Shown here in pieces: positions 35,067 to 42,017 of a stretch of 64,000 nucleotides of DNA (positions are counted from its first letter, which is position 1; each line of letters begins with the position of its first letter). Below the pieces are notes generated by a model. It had not been told where the DNA came from. It did not search any database and saw nothing but the letters and a program-made list of their open reading frames with translations. The position numbers and the translations under genes are program-made. Origin of the DNA: an uncultured Oscillospiraceae bacterium (lineage in GTDB: Bacteria > Bacillota > Clostridia > Oscillospirales > Oscillospiraceae); NCBI GenBank assembly GCA_947631595.1, contig CANRLZ010000003.1, positions 16,425 to 80,424 of the forward strand, written 5' to 3'.

Positions 35067-35785
35067 TACGCCAGCTTCACGATCTCCCGCCGGAGCCGGG
35101 CGATGATGCGCTTTTCCAGGCGGGAGATGTAGGACTGGGAGATGCCCAGGCGGTCGGCCACCTCCTTCTGGGTGCGCTCCCCCTTGCCGTCCAGGCCGAA
35201 GCGCAGGGTGATGATGGTCTGCTCCCGTGGGTCCAGCTTCCGCAGGGCTTGCGCCAGGAGTTGGCGATCCACGTCCTCCTCCAACGGCTTGACCACCGTG
35301 TCCCCCTCGGTGCCCAGGATGTCGGAGAGGAGGAGTTCGTTGCCGTCGTAGTCGGCGTTCAGCGGCTCGTCAAAGGAGACCTCGTTTTTTGATCCGGAGA
35401 TCTTCCGCAGATGCATCAAAATTTCGTTTTCAATGCACCGGCTGGCGTAGGTGGCCAGCTTGATATTCTTATCTGGCTGGAAGGTGCCCACCGCCTTGAT
35501 GAGGCCGATGGTCCCGATGGAGATCAGGTCCTCAATGCCCACGCCGGTGTTTTCAAAGCGCCGGGCGATGTAGACCACCAACCGAAGGTTGCGCTCGATG
35601 AGGCGGCTTCGCACCCCCTCGTCCTCCAGGCGGGTGAGCAACTCCGTCTCCTCCTCCCGGGAGAGGGGCGGGGGCAGGGTGTCGCTGCCGCCGATGTACA
35701 TGACCTTGTCCGGCTCCGCCAGACCCAGGTGCGCCGCCAGGCGGGAGAGAGCCAGGCGGACGCGCTGGAAAACTGCCTCTTTCAT
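35066..35785 (-). CDS. sigE: RNA polymerase sporulation sigma factor SigE
   Basis: Mother-cell-specific sigma factor made as an inactive pro-protein. The ATG at 35785 ([11 protein letters not shown]) is preferred over the track's GTG because AAGGAG sits 8 bases upstream; it gives 239 residues, exactly the Bacillus length. Core-binding/-10 recognition blocks [38 protein letters not shown] and the region 4 helix-turn-helix ([23 protein letters not shown]) are clear. The first about 25 residues are the expected pro-sequence, removed by SpoIIGA encoded just upstream. No sigG follows, unlike Bacillus. Confidence 0.96.
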   Translation of the reverse strand: MKEAVFQRVRLALSRLAAHLGLAEPDKVMYIGGSDTLPPPLSREEETELLTRLEDEGVRSRLIERNLRLVVYIARRFENTGVGIEDLISIGTIGLIKAVGTFQPDKNIKLATYASRCIENEILMHLRKISGSKNEVSFDEPLNADYDGNELLLSDILGTEGDTVVKPLEEDVDRQLLAQALRKLDPREQTIITLRFGLDGKGERTQKEVADRLGISQSYISRLEKRIIARLRREIVKLA

Positions 35786-35803
35786 GCTCACAACTCCTTG
35801 TTC

Positions 35804-36607
35804 TCACTCCTCGAACACCAGGGCGTCAAAGCCCCCGCCGTCGCTCACCGGGGTGGGGGAGAGGGCCACCAGCCGCGGCCCCAGCTCCTTTCCCCCCACC
35901 GCCACCCGATCCGCCCGCACCGCCAGCAGCAGCCCCTGCTCCACCCCCACGCTGCGGTAGGGGAGCAGGCGGAACCGCCGGGGGTCCCGGAGGGCGGGCA
36001 GGGCCTGGCAGGGGTGGCGAAAGTCCGCCTCCGGGGGCAGGAGGGGCGCCAGGCGCTCCCCCTGGGCCACCACCACCCCCGCCCCGGTCAGGGGATCCCG
36101 GAGGGTGTTGCCGCTGTCCACCAGGGCGGTGAGGTCGGCGGTGCGCGGCCCCACCTGGACCACCACCCGCCGCAGCTCCCGCGGCCCGTGGCGGGCCAGC
36201 CCCCGTCCCACCAGGGAGAGGACGCAGTACGCGGCGGCGGCGAAGAGGAGGATGTACTGGGGCTCCAGCGTCACCGCCACCCCCATCAGCCCCAGGGCGT
36301 ACAGCCCGCCCCCCAGGGCGGCGCTCAGGGCGAAAAAGAGCGCCGCAAGGCGAAAAAGCCGCCGGCAGGTGCCGTAGGCGATGAGCACCATGAGCACCCC
36401 GGCGCAAATACGCACCAGGGGGTGGGCCAAAAAGGAAAGGCCCGGCAAACAGACCACCGCCCCGGCGTAGGCCGCTCCCAAGGCGGCGCCCAGAGTCAAA
36501 AACGGACGGCGCAGGGGCGCGCCTGCCACCCGTCCGGCCAGGAGCAGCAGGAGGTAATCCAGGATGAAATTGAGCAGGAGGAGCGAGTCCAGATAGATCA
36601 CCTGCAT
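35804..36607 (-). CDS. spoIIGA: Sigma-E processing peptidase SpoIIGA
   Basis: Membrane aspartic protease that cleaves pro-SigE when signalled by SpoIIR from the forespore. 267 residues from MQVIYLDSLLLLNF behind GGAGGGG; the longer track start reaches into the promoter. Five hydrophobic helices fill about residues 1-150, followed by a protease domain with the active-site ALVDSGNTL. It directly precedes sigE (18-base gap) and is expressed from an unusual 22-bp-spaced promoter. Confidence 0.93.
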   Translation of the reverse strand: MQVIYLDSLLLLNFILDYLLLLLAGRVAGAPLRRPFLTLGAALGAAYAGAVVCLPGLSFLAHPLVRICAGVLMVLIAYGTCRRLFRLAALFFALSAALGGGLYALGLMGVAVTLEPQYILLFAAAAYCVLSLVGRGLARHGPRELRRVVVQVGPRTADLTALVDSGNTLRDPLTGAGVVVAQGERLAPLLPPEADFRHPCQALPALRDPRRFRLLPYRSVGVEQGLLLAVRADRVAVGGKELGPRLVALSPTPVSDGGGFDALVFEE

Positions 36608-36634
36608 CCCCATCCCCTCCTTTGGCCGGAGATA

Positions 36635-36668
36635 AGTATACGACCGCCGGCGCCACAAAAAAGGTCAA
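36635..36668 (-). promoter_or_regulatory. spoIIGA-sigE promoter with 22-bp spacing (Spo0A-type)
   Basis: Minus strand TTGACC, exactly 22 bases, TATACT. Bacillus subtilis spoIIG is known for the same abnormal 22-bp spacing, rescued by Spo0A-P bound at boxes (TGTCGAA/TTCGACA) over and upstream of the -35. Here TTTGACC overlapping the -35 matches a 0A half-box at 5 of 7 positions. Confidence 0.65.
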
Positions 36669-36714
36669 ACGGGGGACAGGCGGGAGGCAAATTCTCCCGG
36701 CGGCCTTTTGGCGC

Positions 36715-36752
36715 GAAAAAGAGGATGGCAGGCGCGGCGGCCTGCCATCCTC
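36715..36752 (-). terminator. Terminator after the glycosyltransferase gene
   Basis: Minus strand GAGGATGGCAGG / CCTGCCATCCTC with an 8-base loop, then TTTTT. It ends the long activase-to-glycosyltransferase unit and insulates the spoIIGA promoter. Confidence 0.88.
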
Positions 36753-36768
36753 GTGTTTTTGATGTGTC

Positions 36769-37725
36769 TCAGTCCTGCTTGTCCAGAATTTCCCGAATGA
36801 GGAACCGGGGACGCGCCTTGGTCTCCAGGTAGATCTTGCCCAGATATTCCCCGATCACCCCCAGGGACAGGAGGATCAGTCCGCCGATGGCCCAAACTGA
36901 GCAGACCACGCTGGCCCATCCCGCCACCGTCATGCCCATGGCCCATTGGACGATGAAGGTGATGAGCATCACAATGGAGACGAAGAAGATGAGAAAGCCC
37001 AGGGCGGTGATCCACCGCAGGGGCTTGGTGGACAGGCTGGTGACCCCCTCCATGGCGAAGGCCAGCATCTTTTTCAGGGGGTACTTGCTCTCCCCGGCAA
37101 AGCGCTCGCCCCGCTCGTACTCCACGGTGGTGGAGGCGTAGCCCACCAGGGGCACCATCCCCCGGAGGAACAGGTTCACCTCCCGGAACTGGGAAAGCCC
37201 CTCCAGGGCGGCCTTGGACAGGAGGCGGAAATCCGCGTGGTTGAAGACGGTCTCCGCCCCCAGGGCGTTCATCACCCGGTAGAAGCCCTCGGCGGTGAAG
37301 CGCTTGAAGAAGGTGTCCTTTTTCCGGGAGGAGCGGACGCCGTAGACCACGTCAAACCCCTCGTGGTAGCGCGCCACCATGGCGTCGATGGCGTCCACGT
37401 CGTCCTGGAGGTCGGCGTCCATGGAGATCACCATGTCCGCCCGGTTCTTGGCGGTCATCAGCCCGGCCAGCAGGGCGTTCTGGTGCCCCCGGTTTCGGGT
37501 GAGATCCACCCCAGAGAAGAGGGGGGACTGGCCGTGGAGGTCCCGGATGATGGGCCAAGTGCGGTCCTTGGAGCCGTCGTTGACAAAGAGGACGCGGCTG
37601 TCGGCGGCGATCTGCCCGGCGGCGATCAACCCCTCCAGTTTCTCCCGGAGGCGGCGGGAGGTCTCGGGCAGGACCTCCTCCTCGTTATAGCAGGGGACGA
37701 CGACGTAGAGCCGGTTGGGACGCAT
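36769..37725 (-). CDS. Family 2 glycosyltransferase, GtrB/dolichol-phosphate-sugar-synthase type
   Basis: 318 residues. The GT-A domain has VVVPCYNEEEVLPE, FVNDGSKDRTW, GHQNALLAGL and the metal-binding SMDADLQDD (DxD). Two C-terminal transmembrane helices (ALGFLIFFVSIVMLITFIV and VVCSVWAIGGLILLSLGVIG) place it at the membrane, probably making an undecaprenyl-phosphate sugar. GGAGGGAT precedes the ATG. It follows hprK by 18 bases. Confidence 0.9.
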   Translation of the reverse strand: MRPNRLYVVVPCYNEEEVLPETSRRLREKLEGLIAAGQIAADSRVLFVNDGSKDRTWPIIRDLHGQSPLFSGVDLTRNRGHQNALLAGLMTAKNRADMVISMDADLQDDVDAIDAMVARYHEGFDVVYGVRSSRKKDTFFKRFTAEGFYRVMNALGAETVFNHADFRLLSKAALEGLSQFREVNLFLRGMVPLVGYASTTVEYERGERFAGESKYPLKKMLAFAMEGVTSLSTKPLRWITALGFLIFFVSIVMLITFIVQWAMGMTVAGWASVVCSVWAIGGLILLSLGVIGEYLGKIYLETKARPRFLIREILDKQD

Positions 37726-37743
37726 GGGGATCCCTCCAATTTT

Positions 37744-38694
37744 TTACAAATCTTGCTGGTTGAGCGCCCGGTCGAAGTGCTCGTTGATCTGCTGGGTGAA
37801 CTCCAGCGCGGCGTTGTAGCCCATCTTCTTCTGGCGGTTGTTCATGGCCGCCACCTCGATAATGACCGCCAGGTTTCGCCCAGGCTGGACGGGCACGGTG
37901 AGGGTGGGGATCTTCACGTCCAAAACCTCGGTGTAGAAGCTCTCCGCCCCCAGGCGGTCATAGACCTTGTCGTTGCGCCACTGCTCCAGGTTGATGATGA
38001 GGTCGATCTCCTGCTGTTCCTTCACCGCGCCCATGCCGAAGAGCTGGCGCACGTCCACCACGCCGATGCCCCGCAGCTCGATATAGTGGCGGATCAGCAC
38101 CGGGGCGGTGCCCTGGAGGCGGTTGCCGGCGCGCTTGATCTCCACGGCGTCGTCGGCGATGAGGCGGTGGCCGCGCTTGACCAGCTCAATGGCGGTCTCG
38201 CTCTTGCCGATACCCGACTCGCCCAGGAGCAAAACGCCCTCGCCGTAGATCTCCAGCAATACCCCGTGGCGGGTGATCCGAGGGGCCAGGGAGTGGTTCA
38301 GAAAACCGATCAGGGCACTCATGAAGGCGGAGGTGGTCTCGGAGGTGCGCAGGATGGTGCGGTCGTACTTCTCCGCCATCTCTATGCACTCCGGGTAGGG
38401 TTCCAGGGAGCGGGTGATGATGAGGGCGGGGATATCGTAGCTGAAGAGCTTGTCAAAGGCCGCCCGGCGCTCCTGGGGGCTGAGGCCGTGCAGGTAGGTG
38501 TACTCCACCAGGCCCAGCAGCTCGATGCGCTGGGGGTCGAAGTGCTCGAAGAAGCCGGTGAGGGGGAGTCCCGGACGGTTCACATCCTCCAGGACGATGG
38601 GGATGTCCTCGTACTGGGCGCCGCCCCGAAGGACCTCCAGCTTGAACTCCTCCACCAGGGACTTGAGCTTGACGCTGTACGTGATGCTTTCCAT
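37744..38694 (-). CDS. hprK: HPr kinase/phosphorylase
   Basis: Bifunctional enzyme that phosphorylates or dephosphorylates Ser46 of HPr, the hub of carbon catabolite control in Firmicutes. 316 residues. An N-terminal DRTGG-like domain (about 1-130) is followed by the kinase domain with the P-loop GESGIGKSETAIEL. The HPrK signature and catalytic block LIADDAVEIKR is followed by IGVVDVRQLFG. ptsH is not nearby. It sits between a MATE gene and a glycosyltransferase gene. Confidence 0.95.
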   Translation of the reverse strand: MESITYSVKLKSLVEEFKLEVLRGGAQYEDIPIVLEDVNRPGLPLTGFFEHFDPQRIELLGLVEYTYLHGLSPQERRAAFDKLFSYDIPALIITRSLEPYPECIEMAEKYDRTILRTSETTSAFMSALIGFLNHSLAPRITRHGVLLEIYGEGVLLLGESGIGKSETAIELVKRGHRLIADDAVEIKRAGNRLQGTAPVLIRHYIELRGIGVVDVRQLFGMGAVKEQQEIDLIINLEQWRNDKVYDRLGAESFYTEVLDVKIPTLTVPVQPGRNLAVIIEVAAMNNRQKKMGYNAALEFTQQINEHFDRALNQQDL

Positions 38695-38733
38695 AGACGC
38701 GGCACATCCTTTCTATCCGATCAAGTATATCCG

Positions 38734-40119
38734 CTATCGCAACGCCAAAATACGCTTTTTGGCGGCGGTTTTGTAGAAGATAATGGTCAAAATCAGGGAC
38801 AGCCCCTCGGCGATGGGGAAGGCGTACCAGACCCCGGCGGGGTAGAGGAAGGTGAACAGCGCGGCGGTAGGCAGAAGGACGATCAGCGTCCGGGCCAGGG
38901 AACAGATCAGGCTGAAGACGGGAATGCCCAGGGATTGGAACACGCCGATGAGGATGATAGCGACGGCGGCCATGGGGAAGGAGAGGCTGATGGCCCGCAG
39001 GGCGGGCACCCCCGCCGCCAGCACCTGGGAGAAGGACAGGGAGGAGGTGGCCTGGGCCGCGTCGGTGGTCTTGAACACGGAGAGCAGAGGGCCGGGGATG
39101 GTCCAGAACAGGAGCAGGCCGAAGCACAAGATCGCCAGAGACAGCTTGAGGGAGAAGCGCACTGCCTGACGGATGCGGTCGGGTTCCCGGGCGCCGTAGT
39201 TGTAGCTGACGATGGGGATAACGCCGTTATTCAGGCCGAAGACGGGCATGAAGACGAAGGACTGGATCTTGAAGTAGGCGGTGAGGACGAAGACGTGGGC
39301 GTCGCTGATCTCCTGGAGGAGCAGATTCATGATGGAGACCATCACCGTGGTCAGCGACTGCATGGCGATGGAGGGCAGGCCGATGCGGTAGATGCTCCCC
39401 ACGATCCGGCCCTTGAATCGGAAATCCCGGAAGCGGAAGGGCACGACCTTGTTGCGCTTCACCAAGATCAGGCCCAGGATCATCCCCAGCCACTGCCCCC
39501 CGATGGTGGCGATGGCCGCGCCGGCAATCCCCAGCCTGGGGAAGGGGCCGATCCCGGCGATCAGCAGGGGGTCGAAGATGATGTTGAACAGCGCCCCCGC
39601 GCCCTGGATGAACATACAGGCCATGGAGTTGCCCGAGGCCTGGAGGATCCGCTCGGCGGAGAACTGCATACACATCCCGATGGAGCCGATGGCTACGATC
39701 CGCAGATAGCTGGCGCCGCCGGCCAGCACCACGGCGTTGTCCTTGGCGTACAGGCCGATGAAGGGCTTTGCCAGAAACAGGCCGAACAGGGCGAACAGCA
39801 CCCAGATGCAGAGGTAAATAAAGTAGCTGTGGGTGGCCACCTCCGCGGCCTCCGCCTGGTTTTTCTCCCCCAGCCGCCGGGCCAGGATGGCGTTCACGCC
39901 AACGCCGGTGCCGGCGCAGATGGCGATCATCAGCGACTGGACGGGGAAGGCGTAGCCCAGGGCCAAAAAGGCGTCGGGGCTGGCGTACTGGGCCACGAAA
40001 ACGCCGTCTACAATGTTGTAGAGGGCCTGGACCAGCATGGAGAGCATCATAGGCCAGGACATGACCAGAACCAGCTTTTTCACGGGCATCACGCCCATTT
40101 TGTTCTCTGTTTCGCTCAA
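38734..40119 (-). CDS. MATE family efflux transporter
   Basis: Na+- or H+-coupled multidrug/toxin exporter, about 461 residues with 12 hydrophobic helices. The opening KLVLVMSWPMMLSMLVQALYNIVDGVFVAQ is typical of the DinF/NorM-like clade. The true start is uncertain: a TTG at 40119 has GGGAG nine bases upstream, the track uses a TTG at 40128, and an ATG lies at 40098. Substrates cannot be predicted. Confidence 0.88.
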   Translation of the reverse strand: MSETENKMGVMPVKKLVLVMSWPMMLSMLVQALYNIVDGVFVAQYASPDAFLALGYAFPVQSLMIAICAGTGVGVNAILARRLGEKNQAEAAEVATHSYFIYLCIWVLFALFGLFLAKPFIGLYAKDNAVVLAGGASYLRIVAIGSIGMCMQFSAERILQASGNSMACMFIQGAGALFNIIFDPLLIAGIGPFPRLGIAGAAIATIGGQWLGMILGLILVKRNKVVPFRFRDFRFKGRIVGSIYRIGLPSIAMQSLTTVMVSIMNLLLQEISDAHVFVLTAYFKIQSFVFMPVFGLNNGVIPIVSYNYGAREPDRIRQAVRFSLKLSLAILCFGLLLFWTIPGPLLSVFKTTDAAQATSSLSFSQVLAAGVPALRAISLSFPMAAVAIILIGVFQSLGIPVFSLICSLARTLIVLLPTAALFTFLYPAGVWYAFPIAEGLSLILTIIFYKTAAKKRILALR

Positions 40120-40136
40120 GGTGAACAACTCCCAGG

Positions 40137-40700
40137 TTAGATTTCTCGAATGTACCGCAGATCCACGCAGACCACATGGTCGGGGAAGGGGATATCCGCG
40201 TAGGTGCCGTCCCAGGAAAAGCCGTGGGCGGCGTAAAAGCGCCGTGCCCGTTGGTTTTCCCGCAGGACGAAGACGAACGCCCGGCGAAAGCCCATGTCCT
40301 TCAGCCGCCGCAGGGCCTCCTCCATCAAAATACCGCCGTAGCCGCGGCTGCGCTCGTCGGGGTGGGTGTAGAAGGAGGCGATCTCCCCGCAGTCCTCGTA
40401 CCCCTGGTTATCAAAGCGGCAGACCTCGCCCGGGTTGTAGTTCATCGTCCGGGCGGGGCAGTAGTTCAGGCAGGCCACCGGGGTGGAGCCTCTGTAAAGG
40501 AGAAGACCATGACAGCCGTTTTGGCTGCGATAGTTCTCCCGAAAGACCTCTACCCAGCGGTCGTCGGTGATCTCCCGCTTCAAATAGTCCGCGGGAAGGC
40601 AGTCCGCGTAGGTATCCCGCCAGCCCAGGGCGTGGATCAGGGACATGGCGCGGAAGTGCTCCTCCGTACAGGCGTCCACCAGATGTAAAGCTTCTTCCAT
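40137..40700 (-). CDS. GNAT family N-acetyltransferase
   Basis: 187 residues. The acetyl-CoA binding motif A is visible as IASFYTHPDERSRGYGGILMEEAL (R-x-x-G-x-G/A), followed by VLRENQRARRFYAAHGF. The substrate is unknown. The ATG directly follows the stop of the upstream dehydratase-like gene (TAAATG), so it is cotranscribed. Confidence 0.88.
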   Translation of the reverse strand: MEEALHLVDACTEEHFRAMSLIHALGWRDTYADCLPADYLKREITDDRWVEVFRENYRSQNGCHGLLLYRGSTPVACLNYCPARTMNYNPGEVCRFDNQGYEDCGEIASFYTHPDERSRGYGGILMEEALRRLKDMGFRRAFVFVLRENQRARRFYAAHGFSWDGTYADIPFPDHVVCVDLRYIREI

Positions 40701-42017
40701 TTACACCGCCGCCCCCTGCGTGGCGGCCTCCCGCTCGCCCTGGGCTTCCGCCGCCTGACGGGCCAAGGCCTTGGCGTTGGCCAGCATGAGCTTGATGCGG
40801 TTTTCCTGGTTGATCTGGGTGGCGCTGGGGTCGTAGTCGATGGCCACGATGTTGGAGTAGGGGTAGTCGTCCTTCAACCGGCGGATCATCCCCTTGCCCA
40901 CGATATGGTTGGGCAGGCACCCGAAGGGCTGGGCGCAGACGATGTTGGGCACGCCGGTGTGGATCAGCTCCAGCATCTCGGCGGTGAGGAGCCAGCCCTC
41001 GCCCATCTTGTTGCCGTCTCCCAGGTAGCCCCGGATGGAGCGGTGGAGGTCGTCAAAGGTGCCGGGGACGCGGAAGTGCCCGGAGCGCTTCAGCGCGGCG
41101 ATCATATCCCGCTGGCAGGCCTGCATATAGCCCATGCCCGCCTTGCAGAAGGCGCGCTTCAGGGCGCTGCCGCCGTAGAGCTGCACGTCGGCTACCCGGT
41201 TGTAAAATTTGAAGATAATAAAATCCGCCAGGCCGGGGACCACCGGCTCGGCGCCCTCGGAGAGCAGGAATTTCTCCAGCCCGTTGTTGCCCAGGGCGGA
41301 GAACTTCACGTAGATCTCCCCCACGATGCCCACCCGGACCTTCTGCTCCCCGGAGACGGGGATGGCGGCGAAGTCGGCGATGATCTGGTCGAAGAGGGCG
41401 CGCATCTGCTTGCGGTTCATCCCCTTGCCCCGGGTGAAGCCGTCGATGAGCCTGTCCGACCAGGTCTCCACCATCTTGTCGGCGTCGCCGGGGGTCACCT
41501 CGTAGGGGCGGACTTGATTTGCCACCCACATGATGAGGTCGCCGTACATCATGCCGTAAATCAGCCGGCGCACCAGTTCCAGGGTCAGGTGGAACCCGGG
41601 GTTGTGCTCCAGACCGAAGGAGACGGAAATGACGGGGATGTAGTCCATCCCGGCCTTTTTCAGCGCCTTGCGCAGCAGGTGGATGTAGTTGGAGGCCCGG
41701 CAGCCGCCCCCGGTCTGGGTGATGAGCAGCGCCACCTTATGGGGGTCGTAGCCGCCCTGCTTGATGGCGTCCATAAACTGGCCGATGACCAGCAGAGCGG
41801 GGTAGCAGGTGTCGTTGTGGACGTACTTCAAGCCCTCGTCCACCACCGCCCGGCCGCCGTTGTTGAGCTGGTCCACCCGGTAGCCCTCCAGTTCCAGGAG
41901 TTTTTTGAACATCCCGAAGTGGATGGGCAGCATCTGGGGGATGAGGATGGTGTACTCCTGCTTCATCTCGCGGGTGAAGAGGAGGCGGCCTGTCTTATCG
42001 TATTGCAGTTCAGCCAT
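40701..42017 (-). CDS. 2-hydroxyacyl-CoA dehydratase-like / activase-related protein (C-terminal half of a split system)
   Basis: 438 residues. EYTILIPQMLPIHFGMFKKLLELEGYRVDQL and KYVHNDTCYPALLVIGQ, followed by LITQTGGGCRASNYIHLLRKAL, resemble the HgdB/HgdC-related C-terminal part of about 1400-residue activase-dehydratase fusion proteins. The cysteines in NDTCYPA, GGGCRA and QPFGCLP could hold an Fe-S cluster. It overlaps the end of the ASKHA activase gene by 8 nt in another frame. The reaction and substrate are unknown. Confidence 0.8.
   Translation of the reverse strand: MAELQYDKTGRLLFTREMKQEYTILIPQMLPIHFGMFKKLLELEGYRVDQLNNGGRAVVDEGLKYVHNDTCYPALLVIGQFMDAIKQGGYDPHKVALLITQTGGGCRASNYIHLLRKALKKAGMDYIPVISVSFGLEHNPGFHLTLELVRRLIYGMMYGDLIMWVANQVRPYEVTPGDADKMVETWSDRLIDGFTRGKGMNRKQMRALFDQIIADFAAIPVSGEQKVRVGIVGEIYVKFSALGNNGLEKFLLSEGAEPVVPGLADFIIFKFYNRVADVQLYGGSALKRAFCKAGMGYMQACQRDMIAALKRSGHFRVPGTFDDLHRSIRGYLGDGNKMGEGWLLTAEMLELIHTGVPNIVCAQPFGCLPNHIVGKGMIRRLKDDYPYSNIVAIDYDPSATQINQENRIKLMLANAKALARQAAEAQGEREAATQGAAV

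Noticed and set aside
36946-40140. 1064-aa plus-strand ORF
   Set aside because: Antisense shadow of the glycosyltransferase, hprK and MATE genes; the translation is G/H/V/D/Q-rich without motifs. High GC at third codon positions removes stops on the other strand.
42010-42017. Possible sequencing frameshift joining the activase and its partner
   Set aside because: Both reading frames end and begin cleanly with a normal ATG, and split forms are common; kept as two genes, with the doubt noted in the finding.
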